Of a DNA stretch of 64,000 nucleotides, positions 42,527 through 51,977 are shown piece after piece; positions within the stretch are counted from its first letter, which is position 1; every line of letters starts with the position of its first letter. The position numbers and the translations under genes are program-made. Source of the DNA: Bacteroides uniformis. Lineage in GTDB: Bacteria; Bacteroidota; Bacteroidia; Bacteroidales; Bacteroidaceae. Location: the NCBI RefSeq assembly GCF_025147485.1, contig NZ_CP102263.1, positions 2,059,501 to 2,123,500 of the forward strand. Direction: 5' to 3'. The notes under the pieces are model-generated. The model was not told the origin of the DNA and did not search any database. It worked only from the letters and a program-made list of their open reading frames with translations.

Positions 42527-44485
42527 ATGAAACATTGGTGTGTATGGGTATGGTTTACAGCAGGTCTGTTTATGGCTTGTTCTTCGGAAAATCAGTGGTT
42601 GGACACAGCTTTGAATCTTGCCGGTGATAACCGTGCGGAGTTGCAAAAGGTACTGGACCGTTACAAGGAAGAGGACGGTGACAAATATCGTGCTGCTTGT
42701 TTTCTGATAGAGAATATGCCTTTTCATGGTGCTTACGAGGGAAAGGCCTTGGAGAATTACAGGAAGTATTTCAGTGAATACGTTTCATTTCCTTATTCCA
42801 GGCATGTGCAAGAGTTGATTGATTCCTTGAAAAGAGCAGATGGAGAATTTTCTATAAATCAATTGACTTATAAGAGGGACATTATGACGGTGGATTCCGC
42901 TTTTTTGGTCAATCATATAGAATGGGCATTCAAAGTCTGGCGGGAGCAACCTTGGGGAAAGCATGTTGATTTTGATACTTTCTGCGAATATATATTGCCT
43001 TATAGAATAGGGGATGAGCCGCTTTCTCTCTGGCGCAAAGAAATTTATGAGTGCTATAGCCCGATTTTGGATGAATTCAGGAAGACAGATGAGGCTGATA
43101 ATCCTAAGGTTGCCGCCCAGTTGTTGATGGATACGTTGCGGAAAGCGAACTACCGGAATACGGCTCTTTTTCCGGTGGGGCCTCATTTGGGACCGGATGT
43201 ACTGAAATGGCATACGGGCAGTTGCCGAGAGTTTACGGATGCCATGATATATGTGTTGCGGGCATTGGGCATTCCGTGCGGAGTAGATAGGGTGATGGTA
43301 TTAGGAGACAACAATGCCTCTCATTTCTGGAATTTTGTTTTGGATAAGGAAGGAAAGACATACATTGCAAATCTTCCTTATGAAGAAGTATGGAGCAAAG
43401 CGGAAGAATATAGCATTTCGAGGGGAAAAATGTACCGGGCAACCTATAGTATTGATAAGGAGGCGGTACGGAAACTGGGGAAATATTCCGATGTTTACCC
43501 GGCATTCCGACGTCCGTTCTTCCGCGATGTCACTGCACTTTATACCGGTAGCAGGAATTGGACTGTAGCTCTTCCGGATTCTTTGCTTTCCGGACAGTTT
43601 CGTGAGGGGGATATGGTGTATTTGTGCCTTGCCAACAGACTACAATGGCAACCTATAGGATATACTTTCTTTAAGAAGGGGGAGGCTCGTTTTGAGGATG
43701 TGGGAGGCGGGGCGGTCTTTACGCTGGCTGCCTGGAACGGAAAGGAATACGCTGCAGTATCTTCTCCTTTTCTTCTGGAGCGTGAAACCGGAAAGATACG
43801 GTTCATTGTTCCGGAAGCTGAAAAGCAGGAATTGGTCTTGTATAGGAAGTGCCATCTTACTTTGAGTGTTCTTTTCAATGACCGGATGATTGGGGGAGTA
43901 GTGGAAGGAAGCGACCGGGCAGACTTTGGGTGGAAGGATACTCTACTTTTGATAAAGGAGGCTCCGTATCGGCTATATACTGTGGCCCGGTTGAAGTCTG
44001 ATAAACCGTATCGGTATATGCGCTATAAGGGTGCTGACGGATGTTTCTGTAATATCTCGGAACTGGCTTTTTATGAGAATACGGAAGATACCATACCTCT
44101 ATATGGGGAAATCATAGGTACTCCGGGAAGTTTTGAAGACAATACACATGAATATTTGAACGCATTTGACGGTAATCCGGATACTTCATTTGATTATATA
44201 CATCCGGATGGAGGATGGACCGGGATGGACTTTGGAAGTCCCCATCGTGTGGAGAAGGTGGTGTATACTCCTCGTAATGAGGTGAATTTTATTTATAAAG
44301 GTAATTTGTATGAATTGTTTTATTGGGGTGGAGGAAAATGGAATTCTGTCGGGCGGCAAATGGCTGTGTCAGATTCTATTGTCTATTCAGGGTTTCAAGG
44401 TGCTTTATTTTATCTGAAGAATCACACAGCCGGTAAAGATGAACGGATTTTTGAATATAAAGACGGGAAACAAATCTTTTGGTGA
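42527..44485 (+). CDS. Transglutaminase-like lipoprotein 2
   Basis: A 652-aa paralogue of the preceding protein, starting at the ATG at 42527 with lipobox LFMACSSEN. The repeated N-terminal pattern (NRAELQKVLDRYKEEDGDKYRAACFLIENMPFH) matches the first copy closely. The catalytic segments are GSCREFTDAMIYVLRALGIP and ASHFWNFVLDKEG. The C-terminal discoidin-like domain is also conserved (NAFDGNPDTSFDYIHPDGGWTGMDFGSPHRVEKVVYTPRNEVNF). It sits 45 bp after copy 1. Two diverged copies suggest two targets. Confidence 0.78.
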   Translation: MKHWCVWVWFTAGLFMACSSENQWLDTALNLAGDNRAELQKVLDRYKEEDGDKYRAACFLIENMPFHGAYEGKALENYRKYFSEYVSFPYSRHVQELIDSLKRADGEFSINQLTYKRDIMTVDSAFLVNHIEWAFKVWREQPWGKHVDFDTFCEYILPYRIGDEPLSLWRKEIYECYSPILDEFRKTDEADNPKVAAQLLMDTLRKANYRNTALFPVGPHLGPDVLKWHTGSCREFTDAMIYVLRALGIPCGVDRVMVLGDNNASHFWNFVLDKEGKTYIANLPYEEVWSKAEEYSISRGKMYRATYSIDKEAVRKLGKYSDVYPAFRRPFFRDVTALYTGSRNWTVALPDSLLSGQFREGDMVYLCLANRLQWQPIGYTFFKKGEARFEDVGGGAVFTLAAWNGKEYAAVSSPFLLERETGKIRFIVPEAEKQELVLYRKCHLTLSVLFNDRMIGGVVEGSDRADFGWKDTLLLIKEAPYRLYTVARLKSDKPYRYMRYKGADGCFCNISELAFYENTEDTIPLYGEIIGTPGSFEDNTHEYLNAFDGNPDTSFDYIHPDGGWTGMDFGSPHRVEKVVYTPRNEVNFIYKGNLYELFYWGGGKWNSVGRQMAVSDSIVYSGFQGALFYLKNHTAGKDERIFEYKDGKQIFW

Positions 44486-44519
44486 ATTATAGAATACTAT
44501 TGAATATTTGATAGATAGA

Positions 44520-46202
44520 ATGAATAATGTACGTAATCTATTGACTGGAAGTTTGGTCTACATTGCTTGTATAGTTTTATTGTCTTTGGCATGTAACGTT
44601 TCTTCCGGACTTCCTGTAGCTGATGTTATAGGGCAATGGCTCTATTTCGATAAAAGTGCATTGGTAGTTGCAGGATGTCTGTTGATGGCTGGATTGATGA
44701 TGGAAAAAAGGTATTTTCTTTTTATACCGGTTTCGTGGGTATTGGTAATGCTGGGGGGCATTGAGGCTGTTTGGGGATTGAGTCAGCTTTATGGTTATGC
44801 TGTGTCCAACCATTCCTTGTATGTATTGACAGGTTCTTTCTTCAATCCGGGGCCTTATTCCGGCTATTTGGCCATGATACTTCCGGTCTGTCTGTATCAA
44901 TGGCTGACCAAGAGGGGGGAGATTCTCTGCTCTGACCGGAATGATGGAAGAAGATGGGAAAAGGTGATGGATAAGGCTGGAACTATGGTCACTGGTGGTG
45001 TGATGCTGCTTATCCTTTGTGTGCTTCCGGCAGGAATGAGCCGTTCGGCATGGTTGGCGGCAGGAGTTTCCTGTCTGTGTGTATATGCTTGGCATATGGA
45101 TTGGACGGATAAGTTCAGATTATTATGGCAGCAGCAAAGGCAGCGTGTGGTGATGGTAGTGGTCGGTGGATTCTGTGTCTTGCTATTGGCGGGCTATTTA
45201 CTGTTTGTCTTGAAACCCGATTCTGCACGTGGCCGTCTTTTCATGTGGAAGATAACTTGTCGTGCCATTGCAGAAAAGCCGTTGACCGGATATGGGATTC
45301 ATAATTTCGCAGCAGCCTATGGAAATGCGCAGGAAACTTATTTTGCAGCAGGTGATTATGAACCGTGGGAGGAACGTGTGGCGGGAAGTCCGGAATATGC
45401 ATTCAATGAATATCTGCAGGCTGCGGTCGAACTGGGCATTCCTTTGGCGGTATGTCTATTGGTTGTGGTCGTGCTGTGTTTGTATAGGGGAGTCCGTAAA
45501 GGACGTTATGGTATCTGTGGGGCTATTCTTTCTTTGATGATATTCTCTTTTTCCTCCTATCCGCTACAACTTCCGGTATTTATCGTTACATTTGGAGGAT
45601 TGCTTGTGGCGTGCTTGTCCGGTGCCGACCGTTGGCAATGGTTGGGGCTGGCTGTATCAGTAGGCATCATTGGCGGTTTTCGCCTGAAGAATGACTTGCA
45701 AGTGGAGCAGGCCTGTCGGGAGTGGATGAATGCGCGGGTGCTGTATAATGCAGGTGCGTATCAATCGGCAGAGAAAGAGTACGGGCGCCTTTATCCTCTG
45801 TTGAGGGACCGGGCATCTTTCTTGTTCGAATATGGGCATGGATTGCACAAGCAGCAGCAGTTCAGTAAATCCAACCGTATTTTGAAAGAAGCTTTACAGC
45901 GTAGTTGTGACCCCATGATACTGAATGTGATAGGCAAGAACTATCAGCAGATGGGTGATTGCTTGTCAGCGGAAGACTGGTTTATCCGTTCCACCCATCG
46001 TTTGCCGGGACGTATTTATCCCTATTATCTGCTTGCGAAGCTTTATGCGGAACCAAGCTTCAGGCAACCGGACAAGTTTGAAAAAATGAAGTGGATGGTA
46101 TTGACGAAAGAGCCGAAAGTGCATTCTACGGCAATACGACAGATGAGGGAGGAAATAAAAAAGATTCAGCTTATTTTTGTCCATATTAAAAAAGATGAAT
46201 AA
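44520..46202 (+). CDS. O-antigen ligase-like membrane protein with C-terminal TPRs
   Basis: A 560-aa protein. The first ~380 residues have about ten membrane helices and an O-antigen ligase/polymerase (Wzy_C-like) pattern, including TGSFFNPGPYSGYLAMILPV and KPLTGYGIHNFAAAYGNAQE. The last ~170 residues form TPR-like repeats (ARVLYNAGAYQSAEKEYGRLYPLL, LFEYGHGLHKQQQFSKSNRILKEALQ). I start at the ATG at 44520. Such Bacteroides proteins are called O-antigen ligases, but many occur outside glycan loci. Here it closes the peptide/lipoprotein locus; attachment of a glycan or lipid-linked group to a protein is conceivable. Confidence 0.75.
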   Translation: MNNVRNLLTGSLVYIACIVLLSLACNVSSGLPVADVIGQWLYFDKSALVVAGCLLMAGLMMEKRYFLFIPVSWVLVMLGGIEAVWGLSQLYGYAVSNHSLYVLTGSFFNPGPYSGYLAMILPVCLYQWLTKRGEILCSDRNDGRRWEKVMDKAGTMVTGGVMLLILCVLPAGMSRSAWLAAGVSCLCVYAWHMDWTDKFRLLWQQQRQRVVMVVVGGFCVLLLAGYLLFVLKPDSARGRLFMWKITCRAIAEKPLTGYGIHNFAAAYGNAQETYFAAGDYEPWEERVAGSPEYAFNEYLQAAVELGIPLAVCLLVVVVLCLYRGVRKGRYGICGAILSLMIFSFSSYPLQLPVFIVTFGGLLVACLSGADRWQWLGLAVSVGIIGGFRLKNDLQVEQACREWMNARVLYNAGAYQSAEKEYGRLYPLLRDRASFLFEYGHGLHKQQQFSKSNRILKEALQRSCDPMILNVIGKNYQQMGDCLSAEDWFIRSTHRLPGRIYPYYLLAKLYAEPSFRQPDKFEKMKWMVLTKEPKVHSTAIRQMREEIKKIQLIFVHIKKDE

Positions 46203-46246
46203 AAACGGAAAGTGTTAATAATGAGTGAACTAATTGCTAAAGTGCT

Positions 46247-46318
46247 ATGAAAAAAGTGTCCACATGCAAATATCGGTTCGTTTTTTTGAAACGATTAATT
46301 TTATCAATTTATAATTGA
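46247..46318 (+). CDS. Possible 23-aa leader peptide before the efflux operon
   Basis: An ATG-started frame encodes a short basic peptide (MKKVSTCKYRFVFLKRL ...) and stops 2 bp before the adaptor ATG. The close spacing would suit translational coupling or attenuation, but a frame this short can arise by chance. Confidence 0.25.
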   Translation: MKKVSTCKYRFVFLKRLILSIYN

Positions 46319-46320
46319 GT

Positions 46321-47400
46321 ATGAATATGAAGACACAGAACTATCGATACCTGCTATGCATGGCCGTTGCCCTGCTTGCCGCCTGCTCCGATGCCGGAAA
46401 GGGAAAAGAGTCCGAGGAAGGGGTGGCAACCGTCCTGCCAAGTGAAAGCAATGAAGTGACCGTGAAAGTCCTGAAGCGGGCGACCTTTGAGCATGAACTG
46501 GTGAGCAACGGAAAAGTAACCGCCGGTGCCATGGCGGATTTGCGTTTTGAGACCACCGGTGTAGTGGCACACATCTACGTGAAGAACGGTGACCCGGTGC
46601 GCAAAGGGCAGAAACTTGCCGAACTGGATAAGTTCCGCCTGAAGAACAAGACCGCGCAGGCCAAGGATGCCTTGGAAAAAGCGGAACTTGAGCTGCAGGA
46701 TGTATTGATAGGGCAAGGCTATCCGGTGGGGGATGCCTCCAAAGTACCTGCTGACATCATGAAGCTGGCCCGCGTGAGGAGCGGTTACGACCAGAGCCTC
46801 GCCCAGTATGAGCTTGCCGCGTATGAAGAGGAACACGCCACGCTGGTTGCGCCTTTTGACGGGGTAGTGGCGAACCTGTTCTCCAAACCGTTCAACGAGG
46901 CAAGTACCTCGGAAGCCTTCTGCTCCATTATCGGCACTCAAGGTATGGAGGTGGACTTCACGGTGCTGGAAAGCGAACTGCCGTTGATAAAGAGTGGCGA
47001 CAAGGTGATTGTTACCCCTTATTCGGATGCCGGTTCCAGACAGGAGGGGCGCATCACCCAAATCAATCCTCTGGTGGATGACAAGGGGATGGTTAAGGTG
47101 AAGGCTACCGTCAATGGCAAGGGACGGCTGTTCAGTGGGATGAACGTGAGGGTGAACGTGCACCGCTCTCTGGGCGGACAGCTTGTAATCCCGAAGAGTG
47201 CCGTGGTGTTGCGTTCGGGCAAGCAGGTGGTGTTTACCCTGAAAGACGGAAAGGCGCAGTGGAACTATGTGCAGACCGGTCTGGAGAATGCGGAAAGCTA
47301 TAGTATGGCCGACGATGCCCTGAAAGAGGGCGATACGGTCATTGTGACGGGAAATGTGAATCTGGCACATGAAGCACCGGTGAAGGTGGTTGATAGATAA
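46321..47400 (+). CDS. RND efflux periplasmic adaptor (MFP)
   Basis: A 359-aa lipoprotein (lipobox LLAACSDAG) of the HlyD/AcrA type. The lipoyl halves (GVVAHIYVKNGDPVRKGQKLAELDKFRLKN and EEHATLVAPFDGVVANLF) flank a short coiled-coil hairpin, followed by the beta-barrel and membrane-proximal domains (GKGRLFSGMNVRVNVHRSLGGQLVIPKSAVVLRSG). It bridges the RND pumps and the TolC-like protein encoded downstream. The start is the ATG at 46321; an in-frame TTG at 46315 adds two residues. Confidence 0.92.
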   Translation: MNMKTQNYRYLLCMAVALLAACSDAGKGKESEEGVATVLPSESNEVTVKVLKRATFEHELVSNGKVTAGAMADLRFETTGVVAHIYVKNGDPVRKGQKLAELDKFRLKNKTAQAKDALEKAELELQDVLIGQGYPVGDASKVPADIMKLARVRSGYDQSLAQYELAAYEEEHATLVAPFDGVVANLFSKPFNEASTSEAFCSIIGTQGMEVDFTVLESELPLIKSGDKVIVTPYSDAGSRQEGRITQINPLVDDKGMVKVKATVNGKGRLFSGMNVRVNVHRSLGGQLVIPKSAVVLRSGKQVVFTLKDGKAQWNYVQTGLENAESYSMADDALKEGDTVIVTGNVNLAHEAPVKVVDR

Positions 47401-47403
47401 TGA

Positions 47404-50400
47404 GTGATAAGTGGTAATTCAAAATTCATAGTTCAATTGATAAAGTTTTTGATACAGCGGCCTATTGCCGTACTGATGGCATTTACAGCATGCTTCATTG
47501 TCGGGCTGGTGACTTACTTCACCTTGCCGGTATCCTTGCTGCCCGATATTGCCATCCCGGAAATTACAGTGCAGGTGTCGGCGCAGAATACCTCGGCGCG
47601 TGAATTAGAGAATACGGTGGTGAAACCTCTGCGGCAGCAGCTCATCCAGGTGGAGAAACTGAAGGACATGGACAGCGAGACGCGCGATGGTGCAGGCATC
47701 ATCCGCCTGGGCTTCGACTTCGGTACGAATACCGACCTTGCCTTCATAGAAGTGAACGAGAAGATTGACGCCGCCATGAACTATCTGCCCAAGGATGCCG
47801 AACGCCCGAAGGTGATAAAGGCAAGTGCGACGGACATTCCTGTCTTCTACCTCAATCTGACCCTAAAAAGCGACAGTGCATACGGCAAGGTGGACGAACG
47901 CGCGTTTCTTGATTTGTGCGAGTTTGCCGAAAATGTCATAAAGCGTCGCATCGAGCAGTTGGCGGAAGTGGCAATGGTGGATGTCACGGGTTTGGTCGAA
48001 CGCCAGTTACAGATTGTGCCCGACCCGGATAAGCTTGCTGTGTTGGGGTTCTCCATTGAAGACATAGAAAACGTGCTGGCGCAAAACAACGTGGAGCCGG
48101 GCAGCATGACCGTGCGCGACGGCTACTACGAATACAACATTAAGTTCTCCACCCTGCTGCGGACAGAGGAGGACGTGAAGGGCATCCTGCTGCGAAAGGA
48201 AGGACGTATCATCCGCTTGGGAGACTTCTGCCGGGTAGAGATTGTTCCTGCCAAGGAGAAAGGTGTCTCCATGAGCAATGGCAAGCGTGCCGTTACCCTT
48301 GCCGTCATCAAGCAGGCGGACGAGAATATGGAAGACATGAAGCTTGCCATCAACAGCACGATGGACTACTTCAAGAAAGTATATCCCGACATTGATTTTA
48401 GCATCAGCCGTAACCAGACGGAGTTGCTGGACTATACCATCTCCAATCTTCAGCAAAATTTGTCGTTGGGTTTCCTGTTCATCTGCATTGTGGCGGTACT
48501 CTTCTTGGGGGATGTCAAGTCGCCGTTCATCATCGGGTTGAGTATGGTGGTATCTATTGTCATCTGCTTCCTGTTCTTCTACTTGTTCAAGATGTCACTC
48601 AATATCATTTCTTTGTCGGGATTAATCCTGGCGTTGGGTATGATGATTGACAGCAGCATCATTGTGACGGAGAACATTTCGCAGTATCGCGAACGGGGCT
48701 ATTCGTTGCGGCGGGCTTGCGTGACGGGAACGAGTGAGGTGATTACGCCCATGCTGAGTTCGTCGCTGACCACTATTGCCGTATTTGTGCCGCTGATATT
48801 CATGAGCGGCATTGCAGGGGCGTTGTTCTACGACCAGGCATTCTCTGTTACGGTGGGGCTGCTGGTTTCCTACTTCACGGGTATCATGCTGCTGCCGGTC
48901 CTCTATATGCTGGTCTACCGGACGGGGTTGCGCGGCAGGTCGTGGTTCTCCCGCATCCGCATCAACAATCCGTTGAAGGAACATACGCTGGACCGTTTTT
49001 ATGATGCGGGCATCGACTGGGTATTTTCCCATAAGACGGTAAGTATCATATTCTGTGTGGTTTCTATTCCTCTTTGTGTCTTTCTGTTCTATTCCATAGC
49101 CAAGGAGCGTATGCCGCAGATAGACCAGAATGAACTGATAGTCCATGTGGAATGGAACGAAAATATACATGTGGACGAGAACCGGCATCGTGTGAATGTG
49201 CTGTTCGGACAGTTGTTGGACAAGACTGTGGAACAGACGGCTGCCATAGGCCAGCAGGACTATCTGCTGAACCGTGAGCAGGCTCTCTCTTCTTCGGAGG
49301 CAGAATTGTATTTCAAGACTTCCTCGCCTGACGGGATTGCTCCCTTGCAGAAGCAGGCGGGCGAGTGGCTGACACGGGAATATCCGTTGGCGACAGTCTC
49401 CTTTTCTCCACCCGAAACCGTGTTCGAGAAGCTTTTCGTGACCGGGGAGGCCGATGTGGTGGCGGAACTTTATGCCCGTAACAAGGAGAAGGCGCCGGCG
49501 GCGGAAGAATTGCGCGGACTGGAACAACAGTTTGCGGAGCTTACGGGGACAGCGCCCGTAGGTATCGCTTTCGAGAACCAGCTTGACATAAGCATCCTGC
49601 AGGAAAAGCTGTTGCTCTATGACGTTTCGTATGACGAGCTTTACCGTACGCTGCGGACGGCATTCAAGGAGAACAGCGTAGCTATGCTCCATTCCTACCA
49701 GCAATACCTGCCTATCAGCATTGTGGGCGAGGAGCGGACAGTGAATGAGGTGCTGCAGCAGACATTGATACAGACCCGTCCGGACAGTAAGGGCGAAGTG
49801 GAGCATATTCCGCTTCGGGAGCTGGTAAAGGTGCGTCCGGCCGAGGATTTGAAAACGATTACGGCAGGACGCAACGGTGAATATATACCGTTCCGTTTCT
49901 ATGAAGTGGACGATGCTCCGGAGTTGATGGAAAAGGTGAAGCGGGAGGCAGATGCCACGGGTGACTGGGATACGGCCTTCTCCGGCAGTTTCTTCTCCAA
50001 CCGCCAGATGCTGGACGAGTTGGTGGTGATTCTTTTCATCTCTATCCTGCTGATGTATTTCATTCTTGCCGCCCAGTTCGAAAGCTTCGTGCAGCCGCTC
50101 ATCGTGCTGCTGGAAATTCCGATAGATGTGGCGTTCGCCTTGTTGCTGTTGTGGATATGCGGGCATACCTTGAACCTGATGTCTGCCATCGGACTGATAG
50201 TGACGTGCGGTATCATCATCAACGACTCCATCCTAAAGCTGGATGCCATTAATGAATTACGGAGGGCTGGTATGCCGTTGCTCGAGGCCATCCACGAGGC
50301 GGGGCGCAGAAGGCTCCGGCCCATCATCATGACATCGCTCACCACCATTTTCGCTATGGTTCCGCTGCTGTTCTCGTTCGACATGGGCTCGGAGCTGCAG

Positions 50401-50508
50401 AAGCCGCTTTCCATAGCGATGATTGGGGCGATGTTCGTGGGGACACTGGTCAGTCTGTTCATCATCCCGTTGATATATTGGTTTATTTATAGAAAAGAAA
50501 GAGCATGA
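47404..50508 (+). CDS. RND efflux transporter 1 (AcrB/CzcA superfamily)
   Basis: A 1034-aa inner-membrane pump with the RND layout: one N-terminal helix (LIKFLIQRPIAVLMAFTACF), two large periplasmic loops and two six-helix blocks. Helix 4 carries GLILALGMMIDSSIIVTENI, the proton-relay region; the second block has SAIGLIVTCGIIINDSILKLDAINE. Hydrophobic/amphiphilic efflux is more likely than metal efflux, but substrate is unknown. The start is a GTG at 47404, 4 nt after the adaptor stop; a nearby downstream TTG is also possible. The 3' end overlaps the TolC-like gene by 4 nt. Confidence 0.92.
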   Translation: MISGNSKFIVQLIKFLIQRPIAVLMAFTACFIVGLVTYFTLPVSLLPDIAIPEITVQVSAQNTSARELENTVVKPLRQQLIQVEKLKDMDSETRDGAGIIRLGFDFGTNTDLAFIEVNEKIDAAMNYLPKDAERPKVIKASATDIPVFYLNLTLKSDSAYGKVDERAFLDLCEFAENVIKRRIEQLAEVAMVDVTGLVERQLQIVPDPDKLAVLGFSIEDIENVLAQNNVEPGSMTVRDGYYEYNIKFSTLLRTEEDVKGILLRKEGRIIRLGDFCRVEIVPAKEKGVSMSNGKRAVTLAVIKQADENMEDMKLAINSTMDYFKKVYPDIDFSISRNQTELLDYTISNLQQNLSLGFLFICIVAVLFLGDVKSPFIIGLSMVVSIVICFLFFYLFKMSLNIISLSGLILALGMMIDSSIIVTENISQYRERGYSLRRACVTGTSEVITPMLSSSLTTIAVFVPLIFMSGIAGALFYDQAFSVTVGLLVSYFTGIMLLPVLYMLVYRTGLRGRSWFSRIRINNPLKEHTLDRFYDAGIDWVFSHKTVSIIFCVVSIPLCVFLFYSIAKERMPQIDQNELIVHVEWNENIHVDENRHRVNVLFGQLLDKTVEQTAAIGQQDYLLNREQALSSSEAELYFKTSSPDGIAPLQKQAGEWLTREYPLATVSFSPPETVFEKLFVTGEADVVAELYARNKEKAPAAEELRGLEQQFAELTGTAPVGIAFENQLDISILQEKLLLYDVSYDELYRTLRTAFKENSVAMLHSYQQYLPISIVGEERTVNEVLQQTLIQTRPDSKGEVEHIPLRELVKVRPAEDLKTITAGRNGEYIPFRFYEVDDAPELMEKVKREADATGDWDTAFSGSFFSNRQMLDELVVILFISILLMYFILAAQFESFVQPLIVLLEIPIDVAFALLLLWICGHTLNLMSAIGLIVTCGIIINDSILKLDAINELRRAGMPLLEAIHEAGRRRLRPIIMTSLTTIFAMVPLLFSFDMGSELQKPLSIAMIGAMFVGTLVSLFIIPLIYWFIYRKERA

Positions 50509-51977
50509 AGAAATTAAGTCTTATACTTTTGTTCAGTCTGGGAGCCCTTTCCGCTTTTGCCCAACAGCGGATAACGCTCGATTTGCAGCAGACCATTGCT
50601 CTGGCGAATGACAGTTCGCTGGAAGCCTTCCGCACCAAGAACATGTATCTGGCCGGTTATTGGGAATACCGCACCTATAAGGCAAACCGCCTTCCCAGCC
50701 TGACGCTGAACATGACTCCGGCACAGTACAACCGCGATATCACCAAGCGTTACGACTCCGAACAGGACCTTGACATCTATCGCAGCCAGCAGTCCTTCTA
50801 TGCATACGGCAATCTTGCCGTCAGACAGAATTTCGACTTGACGGGCGGTACGTTCTATCTGGATACGGAGCTGGGCTATATGCGGAGCTTCGGTGGAAAC
50901 AAGTATACCCAGTTCACCAGTGTTCCGGTTCGTTTGGGCTACTCGCAGAGTCTGGTCGGTTACAATCCTTTCCGTTGGGAACGCAGGATTGAGCCGCTGA
51001 AGTACGAAAAGGTGAAGAAGGAGTATATTTACAATGCAGAGCGAGTATCCGAGCAGGCCACTACCTATTTCTTTGCGCTTGCCATGGCACAGGCGGAATA
51101 TGACTTGGCCAAGGACAATGCCGTCTCCACCGATACCCTCTACCGCATCGGCATGCAGCGCTTGAAAATAGCCGCCATCAGCCGTGCCGACCTGCTGACG
51201 CTGAAACTCGACGTGGTGAACGCCCGCAATACTTTGCAGAATGCCGCCAGTGCCTTGAAGCGCGCCATGTTTTCGTTGGCATCTTTCCTGAATATGGAGA
51301 AGAACACGGATATCAGGGTGTCGCTTCCGGGACGTCCGAGGGCGCTGACCATACCGGTTGATGAGGCTTTGCTGGCCGCTCAAGCCAACAATCCGGAATT
51401 TCTGGGGCTTCGTCAGGAAGTGCTGGAAGCCGAGCAGACAGTAGACAAGACGAAGAAGGAATCGCGCTTCAATGCCAGCATCAACGCCAGCGTCGGCTTC
51501 AACCAGGTGGCGGAGAAATTCGGTGAAGCATACAGGCATCCCATGCAGCAGGAGATGGTGTCGGTCAGTGTCTCCATTCCACTGGTGGACTGGGGCGTGA
51601 GGAAAGGCAAATACAACATGGCGAGGAACAATCTGAACGTGGTGAAGACTTCTGCCAGGCAAAGTGAAATCAGCATTGAGGAGGAGGTTATCATGACCGT
51701 CAGCGACTTCAACGTCCAGCAAGCCCTCGTCGCCAGTGCCGAAGAGGCCCTCGACCTTGCCATCCTGGCGTATAACGAAACCCGCCAGCGCTTCATTATC
51801 GGCAAGGCAGACATCAACAGCCTGACCCTCTCGCTGAACCGCCAGCAGGAAGCGCAACGCAATTACATCTCCGCCTTGCAGGACTACTGGCTGAATTATT
51901 ACAAGATACGGAAACTGACGTTGCACGACTTTGCCAGCGGATTTTCGCTGTCGGAAAAATTTGATTATAATAACTGA
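50505..51977 (+). CDS. TolC-like outer-membrane efflux protein
   Basis: A 490-aa OEP-family protein with signal peptide MKKLSLILLFSLGALSAFAQ. Two repeats of long helices and strands (LDLQQTIALANDSSLEAFRTKN ... and IPVDEALLAAQANNPEFLGLRQEVLEAEQTVDKTKKES ...) match the duplicated TolC fold. It forms the outer-membrane duct for the pumps encoded on both sides. It overlaps the upstream pump by 4 nt and the downstream pump by 1 nt. Confidence 0.92.
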   Translation: MKKLSLILLFSLGALSAFAQQRITLDLQQTIALANDSSLEAFRTKNMYLAGYWEYRTYKANRLPSLTLNMTPAQYNRDITKRYDSEQDLDIYRSQQSFYAYGNLAVRQNFDLTGGTFYLDTELGYMRSFGGNKYTQFTSVPVRLGYSQSLVGYNPFRWERRIEPLKYEKVKKEYIYNAERVSEQATTYFFALAMAQAEYDLAKDNAVSTDTLYRIGMQRLKIAAISRADLLTLKLDVVNARNTLQNAASALKRAMFSLASFLNMEKNTDIRVSLPGRPRALTIPVDEALLAAQANNPEFLGLRQEVLEAEQTVDKTKKESRFNASINASVGFNQVAEKFGEAYRHPMQQEMVSVSVSIPLVDWGVRKGKYNMARNNLNVVKTSARQSEISIEEEVIMTVSDFNVQQALVASAEEALDLAILAYNETRQRFIIGKADINSLTLSLNRQQEAQRNYISALQDYWLNYYKIRKLTLHDFASGFSLSEKFDYNN

